Assembly: GCA_016207545.1 (NCBI GenBank)
Contig: JACQPO010000139.1
Location: forward strand, 1 to 5,212
From: Methanobacteriota archaeon
GTDB taxonomy: Archaea; Thermoplasmatota; Thermoplasmata; RBG-16-68-12; EA-27
Direction of reading: 5' to 3'
DNA: 5,212 bases
Shown here: positions 1 through 4,979 of the stretch, in pieces
Layout of the letters: each line of letters opens with the position of its first letter
Numbering within the stretch: position 1 is the first letter of the stretch
The notes under the pieces: generated by a model
Databases searched by the model: none
What the model saw: only the letters and a program-made list of their open reading frames with translations
Told to the model about the DNA's origin: nothing
Position numbers and translations under genes: made by a program

Positions 1-1
1 G

Positions 2-886
2 AAGTGCTTCGACATCCTCGCGCGGCTCCGCGCAACCCTGGAAATCCCCGTGTGGCACGACGACCAGCAGGGGACGGCCACGATCGTCGTCGCGGGCGCG
101 ATCAACGCGCTCAAGGTCGTGGACAAACGGATCGCGGACGTGCAGGTCGCGATGATCGGCGCGGGCGCGGCGAACGTGCGGACCGCGTACATCCTCATGG
201 CGGCGGGCGTACGGGCGAGGAACATCGTAATCACGGACAGCAGGGGCATCCTGCACCCGAGCCGGACGGACCTGCAGGGCGCGTACCCGGAGAAATGGGA
301 ACTCGCGAATGCGACGAACGGGGAGGGCCGCACGGGCGGCATCCCGGAGGCGATGAGGGGCGCGGACCTCGTGATCGCCGCGTCGAGGCCAGGCCCCGGC
401 GTGATCCAGAAGGACTGGATCCGCACGATGGCGGACGACGCAGTCGTCTTCACGATCGCAAACCCCGTGCCCGAGATCTGGCCGTGGGAGGCGCTCGAGG
501 CGGGCGCACGGATCGTGGCGACCGGGCGGTCCGACTTCCCGAACCAGGTCAACAATTCCCTCGGATTCCCCGGCATTTTCCGCGGTACGCTCGACGTCCG
601 GGCAAAGACGATCACGGACGAGATGTGCCTTGCGGCGGCGCGGGAACTCGCGAAGGTCGCGGAGGAGAACGGGCTGCGGGAGGACTACATCGTTCCCACG
701 ATGGAGGAGGAAGACGTGTTCTCCCGGGAGGCGGTCGCCGTGGGCCGGAAGGCGATCGAGCAGGGAATCGCGAGGGTCAAGAGGTCCCGCGCGGAGCTGT
801 ACGAGACCGCGAAGGCGATCATCCACCGGGCACGGACACAGGCCCGCAACCTCATGGCCCATGGATACATCCGGCCGCCGCCGTAG
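2..886 (+). CDS. NAD(P)-dependent malic enzyme, C-terminal part (5' truncated by window edge)
   Basis: Malic enzyme oxidatively decarboxylates malate to pyruvate and CO2 with reduction of NAD(P) in the cytoplasm. The reading frame is open from base 2, so the gene starts outside the window; 294 C-terminal residues are visible. Fragment residues 19-25 read HDDQQGT, the malic enzyme signature in which the second Asp is a divalent-metal ligand; the usual motif is HDDQHGT, so Gln replaces His. The Glu-Asp metal pair and the catalytic Lys and Tyr should lie in the missing part. A Rossmann cofactor site follows at 53-58 (GAGAAN, with Asn where the third Gly is usual), and an Asp at 79 after the second strand leans toward NAD rather than NADP (weak inference). 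Further family blocks are ANPVPE at 153-158 and TGRSDFPNQVNN at 174-185. The last 70 residues form a charged helical tail after an IVPTM block. The stop is TAG at 884-886. It does not share an operon with the next gene, which has its own TATA box. Confidence 0.95.
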   Translation, partial: KCFDILARLRATLEIPVWHDDQQGTATIVVAGAINALKVVDKRIADVQVAMIGAGAANVRTAYILMAAGVRARNIVITDSRGILHPSRTDLQGAYPEKWELANATNGEGRTGGIPEAMRGADLVIAASRPGPGVIQKDWIRTMADDAVVFTIANPVPEIWPWEALEAGARIVATGRSDFPNQVNNSLGFPGIFRGTLDVRAKTITDEMCLAAARELAKVAEENGLREDYIVPTMEEEDVFSREAVAVGRKAIEQGIARVKRSRAELYETAKAIIHRARTQARNLMAHGYIRPPP

Positions 887-900
887 GACGCCCCGGGCAG

Positions 901-916
901 TCCCGCGAAATCGGGA
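901..916. other. Small hairpin after the malic enzyme gene
   Basis: TCCCG and CGGGA form a perfect 5-bp stem around a 6-base loop, 15 bases after the malic enzyme stop. No T-run follows, so it does not look like an intrinsic terminator; its role is unknown and it may be chance in GC-rich DNA. Confidence 0.25.
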
Positions 917-940
917 AGGCGGCAGGGGACGTTCCGGCGG

Positions 941-951
941 CAAGCCTATAG
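941..951 (+). promoter_or_regulatory. Archaeal TATA box of the protease unit
   Basis: CAAGCCTATAG contains a CTATAG core centred near 948, with a purine-rich AAG just before it as a possible BRE. Archaeal initiation about 26 bases downstream would fall near 975, roughly 9 bases before the GTG at 984, which fits a very short leader. The box resembles the better one at 2178-2190, which supports the call. Confidence 0.5.
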
Positions 952-983
952 CCCGGGGCACCGATGTCGCCACGGGTGGGCGC

Positions 984-1193
984 GTGTCGATCGAGGACGT
1001 GAAGCGGAAGCACGAGGGGGACCTCATGAGCATCCCCGGCGTCGTCGGCGTGGGGATCGGAAAGACCTCGGGAGGGCGCGTGATCCAAGTGTACGTGAAG
1101 GAGATGACGAAGGATGTCCGGGACCGGGTGCCGCCTGTCCTCGAGGGTTTCATGACGGAAATCGTGAGGGTCGGCGACGTGAGGAGGCTGTGA
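984..1193 (+). CDS. Small protein resembling the N-terminal domain of the adjacent protease
   Basis: This 69-residue protein has no function I recognise. Residues 1-15 form a charged amphipathic helix, followed by a conserved-looking core: IPGVVGVGIGK (17-27), a strand VIQVYVKE (33-40), then PPVLEGFMTEIVRVG (50-64). The same order occurs in residues 28-88 of the protease encoded next: GVGVG, then ALQVYV, then IP..IEGVPTDV and a final G-hydrophobic step. I infer a shared domain. GTG at 984 is chosen because it keeps the N-terminal helix and sits a short distance after a TATA box. ATG at 1026 is an alternative, with a GAGGGGG stretch about 5 bases upstream, and would leave 55 residues starting at the core. 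The frame continues open upstream to 630, but that part lies inside the malic enzyme gene and is a shadow. The stop lies one base before the protease start, so the two are surely co-transcribed. No signal peptide or membrane segment is present. Confidence 0.8.
   Translation: MSIEDVKRKHEGDLMSIPGVVGVGIGKTSGGRVIQVYVKEMTKDVRDRVPPVLEGFMTEIVRVGDVRRL
1181..1187 (+). promoter_or_regulatory. Shine-Dalgarno sequence fixing the protease start
   Basis: GAGGAGG lies inside the last codons of the upstream small gene, 7 bases before GTG 1195 and 13 before the in-frame GTG 1201. The spacing favours 1195 and points to translational coupling of the two genes. Confidence 0.75.
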
Positions 1194-1194
1194 C

Positions 1195-2127
1195 GTGGAC
1201 GTGGACCGCGCGAAGGAAGTTTGCGAGGCGTGCTACCTCGGCGTACCGGCGGAGGGCGTCACGCCGGCCGTGAACCCGAGCGTGCAAGGCGTGGGCGTCG
1301 GGCGGAAGGTCGTCCATCGGATCCCGACGCAGGAAATCGCGCTCCAAGTCTACGTGGACCGCAAGATCCACGAGCGGCTCCTACCGCCAGGGCGACGGAT
1401 CCCGGAGGAGATCGAGGGGGTCCCCACGGACGTGATCGAGACCGGCATCTTCCGGATCGGGCGGAAGTACCCGCCGATCTACCAGCGGCGCGTGCGGCCG
1501 GCGCCCGCAGGCGTGTCGATCGGGCACCACGAGGTGAGCGCAGGGACATTCGGCGCCCTCGTGCAGGGCAGCGGCGGCGTCTTCATCCTGAGCAACAACC
1601 ACGTCCTCGCGAACGAGGACCGAGGCTCCGTCGGGGACCCCGTGCTGCAGCCGGGCCGGTACGACGGCGGCCGACCGGACCGGGACACGATCGCGCAGCT
1701 CGCGGGCTTCGTCCAGCTCGACCTGGAAGCTCCGAACAAAGTCGACGCCGCAATCGCGCGCCCGATCGTGAAGGACGACGTCGCCCCGGAGGTGCTCCAC
1801 ATCGGCCGCATCCGCGGGGAGACGGAGCCGGAGATTGACATGGCCGTGCGAAAGAGCGGGCGGACGACGCGCCTCACGGAGGGACGCATCACCGCGGTCG
1901 ACGTCACGCTCCGCGTCGGGTACTCCGACGGCTTCCTCTTGTTCACGGACCAGTTCCTCGTCACGGGCGGACGCCGCGGTTTCAGCGGGCCCGGGGACAG
2001 CGGCTCCCTCATCGTCGACGGGGAGAATCGGGCGGTCGGCCTCCTGTTCGCGGGCAGCCCGTTCACGACGGTCGCGAACCGGTGGTCGAACGTCGCGGAG
2101 GCCCTCGAGGTGAAGCCCGTCGGGTAA
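1195..2127 (+). CDS. Trypsin-like serine protease with N-terminal accessory domain
   Basis: A 310-residue chymotrypsin-fold serine peptidase is predicted. The triad is readable: His136 in LSNNHVLA (133-140), Asp184 in VDAAIA (183-188) and Ser269 in GPGDSGSLIV (265-274), where GDSGS is the classic nucleophile motif. The protease domain covers about 105-305. Residues 22-90 form a separate domain with GVGVG (32-36), QVYVD (51-55) and IEGVPTDV (73-80), matching the small protein encoded just upstream. The N-terminus (MDVDRAKEV) has no signal peptide or membrane segment, so the enzyme should act in the cytoplasm, unusual for a trypsin-like protease. It could instead leave by an unrecognised route. 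Substrate unknown. The overall plan recalls poorly studied bacterial and archaeal trypsin-like proteins loosely called NAL1-like; that label is a guess. GTG 1195 has the best-spaced Shine-Dalgarno, but a GTGGAC repeat gives a second GTG at 1201. Confidence 0.88.
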   Translation: MDVDRAKEVCEACYLGVPAEGVTPAVNPSVQGVGVGRKVVHRIPTQEIALQVYVDRKIHERLLPPGRRIPEEIEGVPTDVIETGIFRIGRKYPPIYQRRVRPAPAGVSIGHHEVSAGTFGALVQGSGGVFILSNNHVLANEDRGSVGDPVLQPGRYDGGRPDRDTIAQLAGFVQLDLEAPNKVDAAIARPIVKDDVAPEVLHIGRIRGETEPEIDMAVRKSGRTTRLTEGRITAVDVTLRVGYSDGFLLFTDQFLVTGGRRGFSGPGDSGSLIVDGENRAVGLLFAGSPFTTVANRWSNVAEALEVKPVG

Positions 2128-2134
2128 CCGTCCG

Positions 2135-2167
2135 CACGTGGTTCCTCCCGCGCGAATCACACGTGAT
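2135..2167. repeat. Paired CACGTG palindromes upstream of the Roadblock promoter
   Basis: CACGTG occurs at 2135-2140 and 2160-2165, 25 bases apart start to start. The second copy lies within an imperfect dyad ATCAC-AC-GTGAT at 2156-2167. The pair ends about 12 bases before the palindrome and TATA box at 2178-2189, a place where archaeal activators or repressors often bind. An operator role is inference only. Confidence 0.35.
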
Positions 2168-2177
2168 AGGGAGAGGC

Positions 2178-2190
2178 AAGCGCTTATAAC
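2178..2190 (+). promoter_or_regulatory. Strong archaeal TATA box of the Roadblock gene
   Basis: TTATAA at 2184-2189 is preceded by AAGCG, together forming the palindrome AAGCGCTT (2178-2185) fused to the TATA core. Initiation about 26 bases downstream would fall near 2212-2213, only 4-5 bases before the GTG at 2217. This supports leaderless-type expression and that start codon. Confidence 0.7.
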
Positions 2191-2216
2191 CGCCAGGGCC
2201 GCCAACGTAAGGGACT

Positions 2217-2774
2217 GTGTCCAGTCGCCGGCGCCCCAGCCGCCTGGCTTCGGCGGTGGAGGCCCCGACCGATCCGACGATGGCGGCCGAACCGATGACG
2301 CAGGATTCCCCGCCGCCTGTCGATCCGACGCCCGAGGACGACACGGCCCCCGTCCCCTGGTGGTTTGCTTCCGCGCTCGACACGGCGCTCCGCCAGGCGG
2401 GGGAGATCGCGCCCGCGCGGCTCCAGCAGATTCTTGAACTCGCAACGCGGGAACTCGGCTGTTCGTCGATCGCGGTCGCGGGACGAGACGGCCTCGTGAT
2501 CGCCCACCGCGTGCCCCGGGGAACCGACCCCCGGACGGCCGCCGCGCTCGCCGCGTCGATCCTGAACTCCGCCTCCGACGTGGCCCGGGACCTGCGACAG
2601 GCGGAGGTCCGCCAGGTCATCATCGATTCCACGGACGGGCGGATCGTGGCGATGGCCGCGGGGACCGACGCGATCGTCCTCGCGATCTACGAGCGGGACG
2701 CGGACCTCGCGCCCCTGCAGCTGCGACTGGACCACGTCGCGGAGACGGTTCGGAGCATCCTCGAGGAACTCTGA
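2217..2774 (+). CDS. Roadblock/LC7 domain protein
   Basis: Roadblock/LC7 proteins are small dimeric alpha-beta proteins that regulate small Ras-like GTPases (as MglB does for MglA) or act as scaffolds in signalling and motility. The domain fills about residues 63-182 of 185: a first helix (IAPARLQQILELATRELG), a strand pair with SSIAVAGRDGLVIAHR (84-99), a long central helix rich in Ala (TAAALAASILNSASDVARDL), then VRQVIIDSTDG and a final strand AIVLAIYERD before the closing helix. The first 50 residues are Pro-, Asp- and Arg-rich and probably disordered. GTG 2217 fits the TATA box; ATG 2280 or 2295 would shorten the protein by 21 or 26 residues without touching the domain, but neither has a well-spaced Shine-Dalgarno. 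No partner GTPase is encoded in the window, so its partner lies elsewhere. It ends 4 bases before the convergent dinB stop. Confidence 0.88.
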   Translation: MSSRRRPSRLASAVEAPTDPTMAAEPMTQDSPPPVDPTPEDDTAPVPWWFASALDTALRQAGEIAPARLQQILELATRELGCSSIAVAGRDGLVIAHRVPRGTDPRTAAALAASILNSASDVARDLRQAEVRQVIIDSTDGRIVAMAAGTDAIVLAIYERDADLAPLQLRLDHVAETVRSILEEL

Positions 2775-2778
2775 GGGC

Positions 2779-3897
2779 TCAGCCGAACCGCGTCAGCGAG
2801 ACGGCACGCGGCTTCTCGTACTTCAGGTTCGACAGCCGGACGCCGATAAGTCGAATCTTCCGCCCGTCCTGGAGGAATTCCCGGAGCAACGCCCTCGTCT
2901 GCTCCACAATCGGCTCCTTGTCCCGCGTGTACACCCTCAGGCTCCGCGCGGCGGTGTGGGTCTCGAAATCCTCGAACCGGACCTTGATCCCCACGGTCCG
3001 GTACACGAGCCCCTCTTGCTCGAGCTGCGGGTGGACTTCGTCGACGAGGCCTTGCACGACGTCCCACACGACCTCCGGGTCACGCGTGTCCTCGTCGAAC
3101 GTCGTCTCGCTCCCGATGCTCTTCGGCGGGCCCGTCCACTCCTGCACGGGACGGTCGTCGACCCCGTGCGAGACGCCCCACATGTAGTCCGCCCAGCCCC
3201 CGAACAGGTCCTTCAGCTGCTCCCTCGGAAATACCGCCAGATCGCCGATCGTGCGGATGCCGAGCGTCTCGAGCCGCTCGTTCGTCTTCCGGCCCACGCC
3301 CTGGATCCGGTTCACGGGAATCGGCGCGAGGAACGCCTCTACGTGTCCCGGCTCGACCACCGTGAGCCCGTCTGGCTTCTGGAGATCCGAGGCAATCTTC
3401 GCGACCGCCTTCGTGGGTGCGACGCCCACGGAACAGGTCACGCCGTGGCGGTCCCGCACCGCGGCCTTCAGCTCCGCCGCCAAATCGCGAGCGCGCGTCC
3501 AGTCCCGCGCCTTTGCGGTGACGTCCAGAAACGCCTCGTCGATGCCGACCTGTTCGAACGCGTCCGCGAACGAGCGAATCGTCGGCATGACTTCCCGAGA
3601 CGTGCGCACGTACAGGCCGAAGTTTGGCGGCGTAAAGGTCGCGTCCTTGCACAGCCGGTACGCCTGGGAGACGGGCATCCCGGAGCGGATCCCGAACTTC
3701 CGCGCCTCGTACGTGGCGGTGAGGACGACGCCCCGTCCGCGCCCTTGGCGGGGGTCCGCGCCGACGACGAGGGGGAGGCCGCGCCATTCCGGGTGCTCCT
3801 TCAGCTCGCACGCCGCGTAAAACGCGTCCATGTCGACGTGGAGGATCATCCGGGCCGTCGCCACGAGCCGTTCCATCGCGCTCGAGGGGAAAAGCAT
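2779..3897 (-). CDS. dinB: DNA polymerase IV (Y-family translesion polymerase)
   Basis: This error-prone polymerase copies past DNA lesions. In the 372-residue form, the palm starts at 18-30 with ILHVDMDAFYAAC: Asp22 is the first metal ligand and Tyr27 the steric gate that excludes ribonucleotides (Tyr as in Dpo4, Phe in E. coli DinB). The second catalytic block is GIDEAFLDV (118-126), with Asp120-Glu121; Gly stands where Ser is usual. SVGVAPTKAVAKIAS (156-170) and KPDG follow. A helix-hairpin-helix thumb is at 193-220, and KSIGSETTF (259-267) opens the little finger, which runs to GVRLSNL (352-358). All catalytic residues are present and the length is normal. The C-terminal AVSLTRFG looks like a weak PCNA-interaction (PIP) motif. 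The family usually begins at the equivalent of Met17 (ATG 3849-3847) or a few residues earlier, so Met17 or Met8 may be the true start; none of the candidate starts has a convincing Shine-Dalgarno. It is tail to tail with the Roadblock gene. Confidence 0.95.
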   Translation of the reverse strand: MLFPSSAMERLVATARMILHVDMDAFYAACELKEHPEWRGLPLVVGADPRQGRGRGVVLTATYEARKFGIRSGMPVSQAYRLCKDATFTPPNFGLYVRTSREVMPTIRSFADAFEQVGIDEAFLDVTAKARDWTRARDLAAELKAAVRDRHGVTCSVGVAPTKAVAKIASDLQKPDGLTVVEPGHVEAFLAPIPVNRIQGVGRKTNERLETLGIRTIGDLAVFPREQLKDLFGGWADYMWGVSHGVDDRPVQEWTGPPKSIGSETTFDEDTRDPEVVWDVVQGLVDEVHPQLEQEGLVYRTVGIKVRFEDFETHTAARSLRVYTRDKEPIVEQTRALLREFLQDGRKIRLIGVRLSNLKYEKPRAVSLTRFG

Positions 3898-4114
3898 CGC
3901 GGTGGGTCCGGGCGCACTTTCGGGGTGCCCGCCGCTCTCAAGTCACTCATACCTTCAGTAGAGGACTGGCGCCCTGCCGGATGTCCCCGTGGACACAGAA
4001 TCAGATCATAGGGGGGTCCGCAGTGGAGAAATCTGCAATGAGCAGTGTACATACGCCCCGCAGAGGAGAACGAGGTGCACGCCGCCGGACACGATTTTCG
4101 GCTTCGGGGTTTCC
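3898..4114. other. Intergenic region between the HEAT-protein gene and dinB, no supported gene
   Basis: This 217-base stretch lies between two minus-strand genes, so it should hold the end of the Fe-S/HEAT operon transcript and the dinB promoter. No clear TATA box stands upstream of dinB; GGTATGAG on the minus strand near 3945-3952 is the best weak candidate. No T-run typical of an archaeal terminator is seen on the minus strand. Two short hairpins are visible: TGTCC/GGACA around 3982-3995 and CTGC/GCAG around 4033-4045. Open frames here are short, basic and unlike known proteins. Confidence 0.5.
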
Positions 4115-4840
4115 TTATCTCTTTCGTTGTCGCGTTCTCAGCAGCTCAAGGGCGGACGCAATGACCCCCTTCATCTTCTCGTGCGTCTCCTCCTCTACGC
4201 ACCTTTCCAGTTCGGGCAACACCTCTGCCGCACCGATCTCCGCGAGCGCAATCGCGGCATGGCCGCGACAGAAGGGCACGGGATCGTCTAGGAGTTTGAC
4301 TAGAACAGGGGCAGCTCGCGGATCGCCGATGTCGCCCAGGGCCACCGCTGCGTGCCAACGCACCACGGGATCCCCGTCTCCGGCGAGCTTCTGCAACGCT
4401 TCCAGTGCCCTGGGGCTCCCTAGCCTCCCCATGGCGAGGGCGGCGAAGGCTTTCACGACGGGATGTTCGCCGATCTTGTACGCATCTTCCGCGAGCTGCT
4501 CCAGGATAGGCAGTGCGTCTTCATCCCGCAATTCGCCACAACTAAGGGCCACCCGGAAGCGCACGTTCGCGTGCGGGTCTTGGGCCATCTTCTCCAGAGT
4601 CCTGAGACCCGCCTTGTGTCCGATCTCCCCGACGGCCATGGCCAGATTCCAGCGGACAAAAGCCTCGTTGTCGGTGGTCAGGCGATCGAGGGCTTGGGCG
4701 ATCCGACCTCTTTCCTCGAGGGGAAGTTGGCGAGCTAGGATCGTTAAATGCCTCACGGCGTCCAGCCGTTCCACCGGTTCCGTGGACGAGAGACGACTCG
4801 CCTGTCTCTCGACCTGCTGCGCAACCTCCCTCTGTCCCAT
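4115..4840 (-). CDS. HEAT-repeat protein (PBS-lyase-like repeats)
   Basis: A 241-residue all-helical solenoid is predicted. About six HEAT repeats of roughly 31-36 residues can be read, each ending near a hydrophobic-Ala-x-Gly-x-hydrophobic-Gly step: AMAVGEIG (67-74), ALSCGELR (98-105), ALAMGRLG (134-141), AVALGDIG (165-172), AIALAEIG (197-204) and a final, less regular ASALELL (228-234). Between them lie the usual DP-x-VR turns (for example DGDPVVRW, 155-162). Such proteins are scaffolds or lyase-type chaperones; none of the visible residues fixes an enzyme activity. The C-terminus is basic (RTRQRKR). ATG 4840-4838 is chosen because AGGA lies 6 bases upstream, overlapping the stop of the zinc-ribbon gene. 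A longer start at 4885 would run through that gene in another frame. It is the last gene of an operon with a zinc-ribbon protein and an A-type Fe-S carrier, which hints at a role in metal or Fe-S protein maturation (inference). Confidence 0.88.
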   Translation of the reverse strand: MGQREVAQQVERQASRLSSTEPVERLDAVRHLTILARQLPLEERGRIAQALDRLTTDNEAFVRWNLAMAVGEIGHKAGLRTLEKMAQDPHANVRFRVALSCGELRDEDALPILEQLAEDAYKIGEHPVVKAFAALAMGRLGSPRALEALQKLAGDGDPVVRWHAAVALGDIGDPRAAPVLVKLLDDPVPFCRGHAAIALAEIGAAEVLPELERCVEEETHEKMKGVIASALELLRTRQRKR

Positions 4841-4846
4841 TGTGCG

Positions 4847-4850
4847 TCCT
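4847..4850 (-). promoter_or_regulatory. Shine-Dalgarno sequence of the HEAT gene
   Basis: Minus-strand AGGA, 6 bases before ATG 4840, shares its first two bases with the TAG stop (4851-4849) of the zinc-ribbon gene. The overlap suggests translational coupling and decides the start. Confidence 0.5.
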
Positions 4851-4968
4851 ACTTGACAAGCTTCATGGGCACGCCGCCGCAACATTCCGGCGTGCTCTTA
4901 GGCTCCCTGGGAAAGGTTCGGGTGCACCCGCAGCTCATGCATTCGTATACGATCTTCTGCTTGGTCAT
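4849..4968 (-). CDS. 39-residue zinc-ribbon (rubredoxin-like) protein
   Basis: A small metal-binding protein, translated here by hand: it opens MTKQKIVYECMSCGC and ends STPECCGGVPMKLVK. Cys10 and Cys13 form a CxxC knuckle after a YE strand; Cys29 and Cys30, in ECCGGVPM, form the second half. CCG-x-P/V-M is common in short archaeal and bacterial zinc ribbons of the rubredoxin-like kind. Cys15 is an extra cysteine. Four ligands suit one Zn2+ or Fe ion, and the fifth leaves the exact set open. ATG 4968 is preceded by a very good Shine-Dalgarno and lies 10 bases after the stop of the Fe-S carrier gene; the stop TAG lies 8 bases before the HEAT gene. Both spacings, the codon sense and the Cys pattern make this a real gene despite its size. 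The partner and role are unknown; co-expression with an A-type carrier suggests metal or redox handling. Confidence 0.85.
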   Translation of the reverse strand: MTKQKIVYECMSCGCTRTFPREPKSTPECCGGVPMKLVK

Positions 4969-4972
4969 GTCC

Positions 4973-4979
4973 CACCTCT
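4973..4979 (-). promoter_or_regulatory. Shine-Dalgarno sequence of the zinc-ribbon gene
   Basis: Minus-strand AGAGGTG, within TGAGAGGTGGGACATG, matches the archaeal/bacterial anti-Shine-Dalgarno core GAGGTG. It starts right at the TGA stop of the Fe-S carrier gene and lies 4 bases before ATG 4968. Confidence 0.75.

Noticed and set aside
4..951. Long plus-strand frame overlapping the malic enzyme gene
   Set aside because: It is Arg/Gly/Pro-rich with no recognisable motif, a typical shadow frame in GC-rich DNA opposite a clear malic enzyme frame.
1381..2445. 354-residue minus-strand frame across the protease and Roadblock genes
   Set aside because: It lies antisense to two well-supported genes, has low-complexity Arg/Ala/Asp composition and shows no domain.
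2956..4011. 351-residue plus-strand frame antisense to dinB
   Set aside because: It mirrors dinB codons; the dinB frame has all catalytic motifs whereas this one has only Arg/Val/Asp-rich sequence.
3930..4020. Possible C/D box RNA or tRNA in the intergenic region
   Set aside because: ATGATCT and CTGA on the minus strand resemble C and D boxes only loosely, and no cloverleaf or paired internal boxes could be drawn.
3846..4052. 68-residue minus-strand frame with several Cys residues upstream of dinB
   Set aside because: The cysteines do not form a zinc-ribbon pattern, the frame overlaps the dinB start and no ribosome binding site is seen.
4115..4840. Deoxyhypusine hydroxylase as identity of the HEAT protein
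   Set aside because: That enzyme binds iron with His-Glu pairs within the repeats; here the repeats have WHAA and GHAA without such pairs, and the only HE is in the last repeat.
3981..4856. 291-residue plus-strand frame antisense to the HEAT gene
   Set aside because: It is Ser/Arg-rich without motifs, while the minus strand gives regular HEAT repeats with proper ribosome binding and operon spacing.
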